Source: Psychrobacter glaciei
GTDB taxonomy: Bacteria; Pseudomonadota; Gammaproteobacteria; Pseudomonadales; Moraxellaceae
DNA length: 64,000 bases
Assembly: GCF_014652895.1 (NCBI RefSeq)
Contig: NZ_BMZR01000002.1
Location: forward strand, 434,001 to 498,000
Direction of reading: 5' to 3'
Of the stretch, positions 9,961-18,916 are shown in pieces (the first letter of the stretch is position 1; each line of letters begins with the position of its first letter). The translations under genes were made by a program, and so were the position numbers. The notes under the pieces are model-generated. The model saw nothing but the letters and a program-made list of their open reading frames with translations. It ran no database searches and was not told the DNA's origin.

Positions 9961-11811
9961 TTAATAGACGCGAACTTTTGGCTCGATATAATCAACGGTC
10001 AATGGCACTTTGCGTACTGGCTTATAAACGATTTTATTGCCTTCAGAATACCACAAGGTATGCTTCATCCAGTCATGATCGTTACGACCGTTTGGTGCAT
10101 AGTCATCATCTTCTGGACGATCGTAGTCAGACACACTGTGTGCACCGCGACTTTCATGACGCATCGCTGCTGATATCATTGTTGCTTTAGCCACTTCATA
10201 TAGATTAGCCACTTCGAAAGCTTCGATACGGGCCGTGTTAAAGACTTGTGATTTATCAGCCAAATGAATCTGGTCGATTTTGTCGCCTAGCGCTAAAATT
10301 TTCTCAACGCCTTCGTCCATCATCGCTTGCGTACGGAATACACTGGCATGTGTCTGCATGGTCGAACGAATTTCGTCCGCAACGTCTTGAGCGTTATAGC
10401 CTTCGGTCGATTGTTGCAGTTTGTCTAAACGCTTCACTGTAAAATCAAGGACGCGTGGATCAAGTGGTTTATAGTTGTGATCGGCATGATGGAATTCATC
10501 AACGATATGCTTACCAGCAGCACGGCCAAATACCAATAGATCAAGTAGTGAGTTTGTACCTAGACGGTTGGCACCGTGAACACTGACACAAGCACATTCA
10601 CCGATAGCGTAAAGACCTTTAACGACAGTGCCTTTCGTGTATAGACCTTCTTCATCCGTACCCGCTTCTAGATCAGGCGTGATGACTTGACCATGAATCG
10701 TGGTTGGAATACCGCCCATCATATAATGAATGGTTGGGATAACTGGAATCGGCTCTTTGGTGATATCAACGTTGGCAAAGTTTTTACCAATCTCAAATAC
10801 CGATGGCAAACGCTTCATGATGGTTTCAACACCTAGATGCGTCATATCCATAACGATATGATCCGCATTAGGGCCACAACCACGGCCTTCTTTGATTTCT
10901 TGATCCATAGAACGTGATACTAGATCACGTGGTGCCAAGTCTTTCACAGTTGGCGCATAACGCTCCATGAATGCTTCGCCATCTTTATTACGTAAGATAG
11001 CGCCTTCACCACGACAACCTTCGGTCAATAGCACGCCTGCACCATGAACGCCTGTTGGGTGGAACTGCCAGAATTCCATGTCTTGTAATGGAATACCTGC
11101 ACGGACTGCCATGCCAATACCGTCACCAGTATTGATATAAGCGTTGGTAGATGCGGCAAAGATACGGCCTGCACCACCTGTCGCTAGGACAGTAATCGGT
11201 GACTGGAATACAGCTACAGTACCAGTCTCTTGCTCAAGCGCGATGACGCCGTTGATGTTACCGGCTTCGTCTTTGATCAAGTCAAGAGCGATCCACTCGA
11301 TAAAGAACTCAGTACCTTGCTCTAGGTTTTTTTGATATAGCGTGTGCAATAGTGCGTGACCTGTACGGTCAGCAGCGGCGCAAGCACGTTGTACCGCTTT
11401 TTCGCCATAGTTTGACGTATGACCACCAAACGGACGCTGATAAATCGTGCCATCTTCGTTACGGTCAAACGGCATGCCCATGTGCTCAAGCTCATAGACG
11501 ACTTTTGGCGCTTCACGGCACATGTACTCGATAGCGTCTTGATCACCTAACCAATCTGACCCTTTAACGGTGTCATAAAAGTGAAAGTGCCAGTTATCAT
11601 TGCTCATGTTACCCAAACTTGCACCGATACCGCCTTGAGCAGCAACCGTGTGCGAACGCGTTGGGAATACTTTGGTCAGGACTGCAACCTTCATGCCCGC
11701 TTCTGCCAAGTGTAGTGAAGCACGCATACCTGAGCCACCACCACCAACGATAACTGCATCGTAGTTGAGGGTCTTAATATTACTAATGGTATTATCTTGT
11801 CTAGTTGCCAT
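9961..11811 (-). CDS. sdhA: Succinate dehydrogenase flavoprotein subunit
   Basis: Flavoprotein subunit that oxidises succinate to fumarate. 616 residues. Seen: the FAD-binding VIVGGGGSGMRASLHLAEAG, and TRSHTVAAQGGIGASL, in which His54 is the expected covalent FAD attachment. Also seen are HPTGVHGAGVLLTEGCRGEG, the active-site region YMMGGIPTTIHGQV, GECACVSVHGANRLGTNSLLDLLVFGR, and the C-terminal ESRGAHSVSDYDRPEDDD. The ATG is at 11811. It follows sdhD after 255 bp, an unusually long gap for this operon, which contains inverted repeats. Confidence 0.98.
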   Translation of the reverse strand: MATRQDNTISNIKTLNYDAVIVGGGGSGMRASLHLAEAGMKVAVLTKVFPTRSHTVAAQGGIGASLGNMSNDNWHFHFYDTVKGSDWLGDQDAIEYMCREAPKVVYELEHMGMPFDRNEDGTIYQRPFGGHTSNYGEKAVQRACAAADRTGHALLHTLYQKNLEQGTEFFIEWIALDLIKDEAGNINGVIALEQETGTVAVFQSPITVLATGGAGRIFAASTNAYINTGDGIGMAVRAGIPLQDMEFWQFHPTGVHGAGVLLTEGCRGEGAILRNKDGEAFMERYAPTVKDLAPRDLVSRSMDQEIKEGRGCGPNADHIVMDMTHLGVETIMKRLPSVFEIGKNFANVDITKEPIPVIPTIHYMMGGIPTTIHGQVITPDLEAGTDEEGLYTKGTVVKGLYAIGECACVSVHGANRLGTNSLLDLLVFGRAAGKHIVDEFHHADHNYKPLDPRVLDFTVKRLDKLQQSTEGYNAQDVADEIRSTMQTHASVFRTQAMMDEGVEKILALGDKIDQIHLADKSQVFNTARIEAFEVANLYEVAKATMISAAMRHESRGAHSVSDYDRPEDDDYAPNGRNDHDWMKHTLWYSEGNKIVYKPVRKVPLTVDYIEPKVRVY

Positions 11812-12000
11812 TACGGTTTTCCTAATGCCTGTTAATGCTTAGAAGTAAATAAAAAGGCTGTCTCAAAATCATCCTATTGCTGGACAAAACACTGTATTGT
11901 CTCGCCCCTACTTGAAATTATCAAAGTGGATGACGCAAACAACCTTTAGCCACCTAATTTGCATATCTATCTTTATATTGGGTTCGCTCACTGACTAAAC

Positions 12001-12055
12001 CATAGCGCACCTATTATATAAGTGACTGACTAAGTCAGTAATATCCAACGCTATG
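12001..12055. repeat. Nested inverted repeats between sdhD and sdhA
   Basis: Outer arms CATAGCG (12001-12007) and CGCTATG (12049-12055) enclose a perfect palindrome ACTGACT-A-AGTCAGT (12025-12039). This lies in the 255-bp gap between sdhD and sdhA. No U-tract follows in either direction. It may be a stabilising or processing structure, or a protein-binding site. Confidence 0.55.
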
Positions 12056-12066
12056 ATTGGCTATAG

Positions 12067-12474
12067 TTAAACGGCAACAACACCGAAACCAGTACCCCAA
12101 AAAATCATGATGCCCCAAAATAAAAACACTAAAATAGCAATAATCATCAATGACTGTAGCACTAAGCGTAGACCTGCTGCGCTTGAGCCTAGTTTGCCAG
12201 TGGTAATATAATCAGTGAACACGGTCCACATACCAACCCAAGCATGGCCAGCTAGTGCAAGTACCGCCACTAAGCTAAATAAACGCATAGGCAGACTGGT
12301 CATGAATGATGACCATTCAAGATAAGTAACGTCGCCGTGCGTCAAAAAGAAGCCCAGCAATACCACACTATAAACAGCTAAAACGACAGCGCTAATACGC
12401 TGGATAATCCAATCGCGTGAGCCTGAACCGGTCAGACCAGTCGCACTTTTGATTCCTGAATCATTTTTAATCAT
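12067..12474 (-). CDS. sdhD: Succinate dehydrogenase membrane anchor subunit
   Basis: Hydrophobic anchor of complex II that, with SdhC, forms the quinone and haem b site. From ATG 12474 it has 135 residues. That ATG overlaps the sdhC stop as TAATG, implying translational coupling; an upstream in-frame ATG at 12489 is less likely. Seen: the SGSRDWIIQRISAVVLAVYSVVLLGFF segment containing the first helix, a second helix (MRLFSLVAVLALAGHAWVGMWTVFTDYI) containing the conserved His that ligates haem in the family, and a third near the C-terminus. Confidence 0.93.
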   Translation of the reverse strand: MIKNDSGIKSATGLTGSGSRDWIIQRISAVVLAVYSVVLLGFFLTHGDVTYLEWSSFMTSLPMRLFSLVAVLALAGHAWVGMWTVFTDYITTGKLGSSAAGLRLVLQSLMIIAILVFLFWGIMIFWGTGFGVVAV

Positions 12475-12860
12475 TAGAACATCACCCATACAAATGACGC
12501 GACAATTAGAATCGCTGCAATCACAAAACTAACCATAGACGCAGTGCGGCCAGATTTTAGTTCTTCATTCATGCCCATATCAGCAAATAAGTGCTTGATA
12601 CCCATCACAAAGTGATAAGCAATCGCCGCAACGAATATCCATGCTAAAAAGCGCACAAGTACGTTGTCAAATACGGTCTCAAAACTCTCAGGCGACGCCA
12701 ATGAGTTCTGTAGTAACCACAGCATGACAGGAATCAATAAAAATAGAATAATGCCAGAGATACGATGCAAGATTGAGGCGATCGCAATCGGTGAGCGATT
12801 AACGCTAATCACTTGGCTTAAAGGCAGATCAATAGGTCGGTTGCTTTTCACAGCGGGCAT
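12474..12860 (-). CDS. sdhC: Succinate dehydrogenase cytochrome b556 subunit
   Basis: Cytochrome b subunit of complex II. From ATG 12860 it has 128 residues, starting MPAVKSNRPIDLPL. The longer frame begins with a GTG at 12899 and is less likely, although the Shine-Dalgarno for 12860 is imperfect (GGAG lies about 14 nt upstream). Seen: the family signature SIAILHRISG-like stretch (SPIAIASILHRISGIILFLL), the haem-ligand segment AYHFVMGIKHLFADMG, and three hydrophobic helices. First gene of sdhCDAB, divergent from gltA. Confidence 0.93.
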   Translation of the reverse strand: MPAVKSNRPIDLPLSQVISVNRSPIAIASILHRISGIILFLLIPVMLWLLQNSLASPESFETVFDNVLVRFLAWIFVAAIAYHFVMGIKHLFADMGMNEELKSGRTASMVSFVIAAILIVASFVWVMF

Positions 12861-13886
12861 CCTTTTTGCGGTTATACTCCTGTATCTGCTAACAACCACT
12901 GCTTGATATAAATAGTATCAAGTTAGGTATTGAGCAACACACGAGACGAATAAAGTAAGGAAGAGCTAGCTGACTTCGTTTAGTTTGCGCTAAATATGAA
13001 GAAATGGTCGGATGGTAAATGGTGTAGCAGGACTCGTTAAATTGATAAGCTTTTTAATAGCGGCTTATCGACTAACCAACAAGTAAGCGCACTATTCGTT
13101 AGAGCGATTAACTATTCTATTTTTACTGATACTTTTCACATAGAAAAAGATCACTGTCTTCTCTACATCAATATGAACCATAAGCGGATTAATTAAAATA
13201 GGCTCATTACTTAAAAATAGGACAGTTAACAAGATCTATCAGACCATCACGTAAAGCTCTGGTCTAAACAGTCACCGTCTAGTCGTCACTAAATATAGAT
13301 AGAGTCAGCTTTAAACGACACTATATCATGACCACTTATCAATTCGCACAAAGCGAGTGCCAGTTAAGTAACGCTAATTATAAAATGACTGGGCGACAAT
13401 TACAAATTTATCCCTAAACTAATGAAATAAGAAGGCTTATTTAACAAACAAGCGAATTTGTGCAATACTAAATCCCCCCTGACGACTCAGCTCAGAGGAT
13501 TAGATGACCCATTCCGTTCGCCTACTACTCATACGCAGTCTGTTTTTAGCATAGATAGCCAAAATACGCTTTGCTCTATTTTAGTAAATCGATGCAGATA
13601 TTATGCGCATAATAGAGTTTGCCTTAACGCTCTAAAAGGGCAGTTTTTAAGCAAAATAACCAAGCAGACATATTTTGATACAAAATTTACAGTAGATAGA
13701 CACTATGAAACCACACCAGTTGGTGCCTTTGCTGCTAAAAGTTTTTTCAAATCATAGAGAATTGCTGCTAATATAGCCTGCATATTAAATACGTTAAAAA
13801 CATTTTGACCGTTTTACTAGTAATGGCGCGAGGCTGTGCGTCGGTATATTTTTATTCTAACAAGTTAAAACAATGGAGATTAAATT
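12861..13886. other. Divergent sdhC-gltA regulatory spacer
   Basis: About 1 kb between the divergently transcribed sdhCDAB operon and gltA. It must hold both promoters. Visible structure is limited to a 7-bp inverted repeat (GATAAGC 13044-13050 with GCTTATC 13063-13069) and AT-rich tracts. The 99-codon frame at 13458-13757 starts with TTG, has no ribosome binding site and does not look like a protein, so I do not call it. Confidence 0.5.
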
Positions 13887-15167
13887 ATGGCTGACAATCA
13901 AGCCACATTGACCGTAGATGGTAAGGACTACCAACTTCCTATTACTGAAGGTACTTTAGGACCGTCAGTAATCGAAGTTGCTGCTTTCCAACAAGCTGGC
14001 TACTGGACCTATGATCCAGGTTTCATGGCAACCGCTCCTGTCGAATCAAAAATCACCTTCATTGATGGCGGCAAAGGCGAGTTATTGCATCGCGGCTACC
14101 CTATCGATCAATTAGCAAACAACGCTGAATATTTAGAAGTGGCTTATGCGCTTGTTCATGGCGAATTGCCTAATGCCGAGCAAAAAGCAGATTTCTTTGA
14201 AAAGATCCGTAAGCACTCAGGCGTCCATGACCAATTGCGTAAGTTCTTTGAAGGCTTCCGTCGTGACGCGCATCCAATGGCTATTATGGTTGGTGTCGTT
14301 GGTGCTTTATCAGCCTTCTATCATGACAACCTAGACGTCAGTAACGAAGAGCATCGTGAAATCACGGCTATTCGTCTGATTGCTAAAATGCCAACGCTTG
14401 CTGCGATGAGTTACAAATACTCTCAGGGCGAACCGTTCATGTACCCGCGTAATGACTTTAACTACGCTGAAAACTTCTTATACATGATGTTTGCAACGCC
14501 TGCTGATGTAGATTATCAGAAAAACGATGTCATCACTCGTGCAATGGACAAAATCTTTACCTTGCATGCTGACCATGAGCAAAACGCTTCTACGTCAACG
14601 GTACGTTTAGCAGGCTCTACGGGTGCTAACCCTTATGCGTGTATCGCTGCTGGTATCGCAGCCCTTTGGGGACCATCACATGGCGGCGCGAACGAAGCCG
14701 TTCTTGAGATGCTAGATGAAATCGGTACTGTTGAAAACGTGCCTGAATTCATGGAAAAAGTAAAAAGCCGTGAAGTGAAGCTAATGGGCTTTGGTCACCG
14801 TGTCTACAAAAACTTCGATCCACGTGCGCAAGTAATGAAAGAGACTTGTGATGAGGTATTAGAAGCACTTGGTATCAATGATCCTAAGCTTGAATTGGCA
14901 ATGGCGCTAGAAAAAATTGCACTAGAAGACCCGTTCTTCATCGAGCGCAACCTATATCCAAACGTTGATTTTTACTCTGGTATCATCTTGAAAGCTATCG
15001 GTATCCCAACGTCAATGTTTACCGTAATCTTTGCATTGGCTCGTACTTCTGGTTGGATCAGCCATTGGTTAGAGATGCACAGTGCACCATTCAAAATCGG
15101 TCGCCCACGTCAGTTATATACTGGTGAAACGCGCCGTGATTTTGTAAAGGTCGAAGATCGCAAGTAA
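13887..15167 (+). CDS. gltA: Citrate synthase
   Basis: Type II (hexameric, NADH-sensitive in related bacteria) citrate synthase that condenses acetyl-CoA and oxaloacetate. 426 residues, the usual length. Seen: the N-terminal small domain typical of the Gram-negative enzymes, [20 protein letters not shown], the catalytic-His segment [31 protein letters not shown], and the C-terminal [30 protein letters not shown] lies 10 nt upstream of the ATG (caatggagattaaattATG). It is followed by a strong terminator and is divergent from the sdh and suc genes. Confidence 0.98.
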   Translation: MADNQATLTVDGKDYQLPITEGTLGPSVIEVAAFQQAGYWTYDPGFMATAPVESKITFIDGGKGELLHRGYPIDQLANNAEYLEVAYALVHGELPNAEQKADFFEKIRKHSGVHDQLRKFFEGFRRDAHPMAIMVGVVGALSAFYHDNLDVSNEEHREITAIRLIAKMPTLAAMSYKYSQGEPFMYPRNDFNYAENFLYMMFATPADVDYQKNDVITRAMDKIFTLHADHEQNASTSTVRLAGSTGANPYACIAAGIAALWGPSHGGANEAVLEMLDEIGTVENVPEFMEKVKSREVKLMGFGHRVYKNFDPRAQVMKETCDEVLEALGINDPKLELAMALEKIALEDPFFIERNLYPNVDFYSGIILKAIGIPTSMFTVIFALARTSGWISHWLEMHSAPFKIGRPRQLYTGETRRDFVKVEDRK

Positions 15168-15190
15168 GCTAAATAGTATTTGAGCAATAA

Positions 15191-15221
15191 AAAATCCCGC
15201 CATCGTGCGGGATTTTTATGC
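15191..15221 (+). terminator. Rho-independent terminator of gltA
   Basis: A perfect 10-bp stem AAAATCCCGC (15191-15200) and GCGGGATTTT (15207-15216) with a 6-nt loop and T-rich 3' flank, 23 bp after the gltA stop. The A-rich left arm could also serve the minus-strand direction. Confidence 0.92.
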
Positions 15222-15292
15222 TTTTAGTTTTAGATAAATATATTAGCTCTATTATATATAATTGCTGATTCAAACGTGCGCAATATCGTCAG

Positions 15293-16231
15293 TTATTGGA
15301 ATTCTTTTAGTGTCTGCTCATATTTAGCAATCTGTTCATCATACCCTTCGATGGTGTCATTAAACTTAGTCATCAATGTCTCAAACTCTTGTTGCTGATC
15401 AACCTTCATTTGTTGCATATCGATGACTTGCTGCGCTTCTATTTGCTCCCAGACTTGGTGTTGAATAATCAAGCGAGCCAGCGCTGGGCTTTTTGCACTG
15501 ACCCTGCCAGCGATTTCTGCATGTTCGAATAACTGCGGTGTCAAAGTGGCTATATTAATCAGCGTATCAGAATCCTCTGCACTAAGCGGGGTAGTCACAG
15601 GCTGATATAACGCGTCCATCGCTTGCTGATAACTTTCTATCATTTGTGCTTCAGTCATCATCACAGGTTTACGCGGCTCAAGACTGATACGCTTAAGTAC
15701 AGTCAAATCGCGCTCACCAACCTCAGTACTGGTGTTAATGTCAGCATCCGTGATATCGCCCTCGGTAGCGGCTGGTACTGATGCTTGTTCAGACGCATTA
15801 CTGTTGCTCGCCTCTGTAGCTGGCAAACCGCTATTATCGGGTGTATTACTAGCAGTCACTTGATTACCAAGATTGCCATCATCATTAGCCGTAGTGTCAG
15901 TCGCTCCTTCGAGCAATAATGCATCGCCATCGGACGCATCAGCAGCTTGTAATGACTCATACTCTGCTTGTAGCCGACGCTGCAACCCTTGTGCTTGATC
16001 GACGTACAACGGCTGAAACTGTTTGATACGCGCAGCAGCTGAATCACTTTGCGGCATTGGTTGACTGTCTTCAGCACTCGTCTGTTCAGTGCTTTGACTG
16101 TCCTTTGGCTCAGGTTGCGTGTCTGCTTGCTGGCAACCACTCAATAGTAATATGCCGCTTAGCATTACTACAAGTGCCGTTGAGGGATAACGTAGAGAGC
16201 TGGTGCTTTTGTCTGAGAAGCTTTTATTCAT
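15293..16231 (-). CDS. Putative lipoprotein of unknown function
   Basis: Predicted exported lipoprotein. With the ATG at 16231 (312 residues), the N-terminus is MNKSFSDKSTSS, then a hydrophobic core and the lipobox LLLSGC with Cys33. A longer frame from 16282 adds 17 acidic residues ahead of the signal and is less plausible, although AAAGGA lies upstream of it. The mature protein has a Gln/Ser/Asp/Thr-rich low-complexity region (about residues 35-170). A more ordered, helical C-terminal half (QQVIDMQQMKVDQQQEFETLMTKF and onward) could form a coiled coil. No named domain was recognised. Confidence 0.75.
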   Translation of the reverse strand: MNKSFSDKSTSSLRYPSTALVVMLSGILLLSGCQQADTQPEPKDSQSTEQTSAEDSQPMPQSDSAAARIKQFQPLYVDQAQGLQRRLQAEYESLQAADASDGDALLLEGATDTTANDDGNLGNQVTASNTPDNSGLPATEASNSNASEQASVPAATEGDITDADINTSTEVGERDLTVLKRISLEPRKPVMMTEAQMIESYQQAMDALYQPVTTPLSAEDSDTLINIATLTPQLFEHAEIAGRVSAKSPALARLIIQHQVWEQIEAQQVIDMQQMKVDQQQEFETLMTKFNDTIEGYDEQIAKYEQTLKEFQ

Positions 16232-16363
16232 GTCGCTATCATGAGCCTCATTATCCAGCGTTTCTGGCAAAAATTTAAACATCAGAGTACATATCCTTTG
16301 TTAATGCAAAATAATAAAAGTTAGAATTATCACAGCAATCCATTGCTGGTTTATGTCGTTTTT

Positions 16364-16876
16364 TTAGTCGTACTTTTTACCTGTCGCATTATTCACAGCA
16401 TGTACGCTCAGAAATGGAATACAAGCTTCTAAATCTTGACAGTCTTTGCCAAGTTGCCGACGTACGAAATAGTCTTGCACCATGCGTGCCTGTTGTTCGA
16501 TACCATATCTAAAAAAGGATTTACCTGTTTCTAGCACATAATCATAACGGCGATTGATAACCGCACCGCATACGACCTTTAATCCTTGTTGTAGCTGCCA
16601 AACGTGGGTTAGCTCGTGTATGAGCCAACTTTGCTTACCAATGGACGCATGGCTAAAATCTGCTATCCAATCTGCCGGATGGAAGTAAATATTACCATTA
16701 GGGCTGACCGCATAATTTTTGAGTACCCAGCGCGCGGTTTTAAGGTGAACGTCATCGAGCGTGATACTGTCACCAAATACTGAATGCGCCAATGCTATCT
16801 CACCAGCAGTCAGCCTTCGTGATTGTTTTTTTGAAAATCTTGCTTGTAAAAACTGCTTGAGAGTCTGCTGATACAT
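16364..16876 (-). CDS. HELTH-motif protein, possible zinc metallopeptidase-like
   Basis: 170-residue protein with no recognised name. The clear motif is HELTHVWQ (His87-Glu88-x-x-His91), the HExxH arrangement of zincin metallopeptidases. It is preceded by WLI and followed by LQQGLKVV. Some bacterial proteins labelled vgr-related carry the same motif, but whether they are peptidases is unknown to me. No signal peptide is visible, so it is probably cytoplasmic. The Shine-Dalgarno (AAGGTAA) is about 11 nt from the ATG. A 14-bp tandem repeat begins 55 bp upstream of the start, in the promoter region. Confidence 0.7.
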   Translation of the reverse strand: MYQQTLKQFLQARFSKKQSRRLTAGEIALAHSVFGDSITLDDVHLKTARWVLKNYAVSPNGNIYFHPADWIADFSHASIGKQSWLIHELTHVWQLQQGLKVVCGAVINRRYDYVLETGKSFFRYGIEQQARMVQDYFVRRQLGKDCQDLEACIPFLSVHAVNNATGKKYD

Positions 16877-16931
16877 GGTTAATGAGTTACCTTACGCTAG
16901 TGAATCATGCTAAACCATTAAATAGGGGTGC

Positions 16932-17015
16932 AAACATTGAAACCCAAGCATTGAAAAACAAGCATTGAAAAACAAGCATTGAAAAACAAGCATTGAAAAA
17001 CAAGCATTGAAAAAC
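16932..17015. repeat. 14-bp tandem repeat, five perfect copies plus one degenerate
   Basis: The unit AAGCATTGAAAAAC is repeated five times without change from 16946 to 17015. A sixth, degenerate copy (AAACATTGAAACCC) is at 16932-16945. It is noncoding, between the HELTH-motif gene and rarA. The perfect identity of the copies suggests recent expansion by slippage and likely copy-number variation between strains. Confidence 0.95.
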
Positions 17016-17298
17016 AAATATCTAAGACATAAGCTGTACACTTAGCCGATTTTTCTTAACGTCAATCTACGTTAGCCTAGCCGCTCAACTATAATAGTTA
17101 TGAAGAGCAATGATTAAGGGCTGTTTGTATAAATTAGCTTATTTTTACCACTGATGTCTAATACTGATTATCAAATAGCTTTGTTTTTCTACAAAAAAGA
17201 GCGACTGCCGAATATTTATTCTGTACAAAACAGCTTCACCAAGTCACTCTGTCATTGTAGTAAAGTCATAATTATCCGACCCTATAATAGAGAGTCCT

Positions 17299-18588
17299 AT
17301 GCCGCCTAACTTTCATGCCGATACCCCACTCGCCCAGCGTATGCGCCCCACGACTCTTGATGCTATTATTGGTCAAGAACATTTATTAGCAGAGGGTGCG
17401 CCATTAAGACGCTTAGTGGAGCAAGGACATCTGCCGTCCATTATCTTGCATGGTGAAGCTGGCATTGGCAAAACCACCATTGCCATGCTGCTCGCTGATG
17501 CAGTTGGCAGGCCTTTTCATGCGCTATCTGCCTTGAATACTGGCGTTAAGCAATTGCGTGAAGTGCTAGATACCAAAGATTCTTTAAACTTTGAATCACC
17601 AGTGGTGTTCATCGACGAGATTCATCGTTTTAACAAAGCTCAGCAAGATGCACTATTGGGCGCTGTAGAGTCTGGTGATATTACCTTGATTGGTGCGACT
17701 ACGGAAAATCCTTCCTTTAGTGTCAATAATGCCCTCTTATCTCGTTGCCAAGTATATCGCCTAGAGCCGCTGACACCAGAGCAAATCAGTGCGGTATTAC
17801 AGCGAGCGCTGTCGGAAGACAACGTGCTAAAAGAACTGACTGTCGATTTACAAGCAAAAGACACTATCAGTCAATTGGCGCATGGTGATGCCAGAAAGGC
17901 GCTGAATGTATTAGAGCTTGCCATTCAAACGGCTGATGCTAAACAGTCGCCGGTTATCATTGATGACGAACTGGTTAGCCGAGTGGCGCAAACCGCTTTG
18001 GTGCGTTACGACAAAGATGGCGAGCAGCATTACGATATCGTATCAGCAATGATAAAATCTGTCCGTGGCTCCGATCCTGATGCGGCTTTGTATTGGATGG
18101 CGCGGATGCTGGTGGGCGGCGAGCCTGCTGACTTTATTGCGCGCCGTTTGGTCATCTTAGCCAGCGAAGATATCGGTAATGCCAACCCGAATGCCTTACT
18201 CCTTGCTGATGCAGCGTTGCGTAGTGTGCAGTCGATTGGTATGCCTGAGGCACGTCTAATTTTAGGGCAAGTGGTGGTTTATCTGGCGACCAGTGCCAAA
18301 AGTAACAGCACGTATAAAGCGATTAATGCTGCGATGGCATTGGCAGAAAATGATGCATCCCCTGTGCCGCTACATCTGCGCAATGGCGTTACTAAGCTGA
18401 TGCGACATCAAGGTTATGGTCAGGACTATGTCTATCCTCATGACTACCCCAACCATTATTATCCGCAGTCATATTTGCCAGACAATTTAATTGGCACACG
18501 CTTTTATGAGTTTGCAGACAATCAACGAGAGCAGCACAGCAAGCAATTTATGGATTGGCTAAAAACCCAAGCAGCAAGTAACGACTAA
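17299..18588 (+). CDS. rarA: Replication-associated recombination protein A (RarA/MgsA AAA+ ATPase)
   Basis: Clamp-loader-like AAA+ ATPase acting at stalled replication forks. 429 residues. Seen: the N-terminal LAQRMRPTTLDAIIGQEHLL, Walker A GEAGIGKT (residues 52-59), Walker B VVFIDEIHRFN, sensor 1 GATTENPSFSVN, the arginine-finger region LLSRCQVYRL, and the C-terminal tetramerisation domain (GSDPDAALYWMARMLVGGEP, then RHQGYGQDYVYPHDYPNHY). ATG at 17299 with GAGAG 6 nt upstream. It stands alone here; in E. coli it neighbours lolA and serS. Confidence 0.96.
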   Translation: MPPNFHADTPLAQRMRPTTLDAIIGQEHLLAEGAPLRRLVEQGHLPSIILHGEAGIGKTTIAMLLADAVGRPFHALSALNTGVKQLREVLDTKDSLNFESPVVFIDEIHRFNKAQQDALLGAVESGDITLIGATTENPSFSVNNALLSRCQVYRLEPLTPEQISAVLQRALSEDNVLKELTVDLQAKDTISQLAHGDARKALNVLELAIQTADAKQSPVIIDDELVSRVAQTALVRYDKDGEQHYDIVSAMIKSVRGSDPDAALYWMARMLVGGEPADFIARRLVILASEDIGNANPNALLLADAALRSVQSIGMPEARLILGQVVVYLATSAKSNSTYKAINAAMALAENDASPVPLHLRNGVTKLMRHQGYGQDYVYPHDYPNHYYPQSYLPDNLIGTRFYEFADNQREQHSKQFMDWLKTQAASND

Positions 18589-18916
18589 CCATGTATAACA
18601 CGGCTCGGATCATTATGTAACGTGCACTTTAATGCATAAATGGTAGCGCTCATTGATAATACTTATGACGATTTTTGACATACTGAACGATATAGTGGGA
18701 AGATGACACAGCACGTTGCGATGAAAAGCGTTAAAATGACCTCATAATGAACTATACAAGCCATTAAGTGCGTCACTTTTTATTGAATGACATTACTGAT
18801 AGCGCGCTTTGCTTGACCGTAACAGCGCTTTGTATCATCTGCTGCTACAATAGGTAGATAATGCTCTATATCCCAAATCACACCTATCTATAAATAATAA
18901 GACATTGAGATTTACT
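18589..18916. other. rarA-ribB intergenic region
   Basis: 328 bp containing no gene. I looked for the FMN (RFN) riboswitch commonly placed ahead of ribB and found none of its conserved blocks. No terminator was recognised after rarA. It probably carries the ribB promoter. Confidence 0.5.

Noticed and set aside
13458-13757. 99-codon plus-strand frame upstream of gltA
   Set aside because: It starts with TTG, has no ribosome binding site, has no recognisable protein features, and lies in the regulatory spacer.
16932-17015. CRISPR-like array
   Set aside because: The units are 14 bp and directly abut with no spacers and no cas genes, so it is a simple tandem repeat.
18589-18916. FMN riboswitch before ribB
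   Set aside because: None of the conserved RFN sequence blocks is present.
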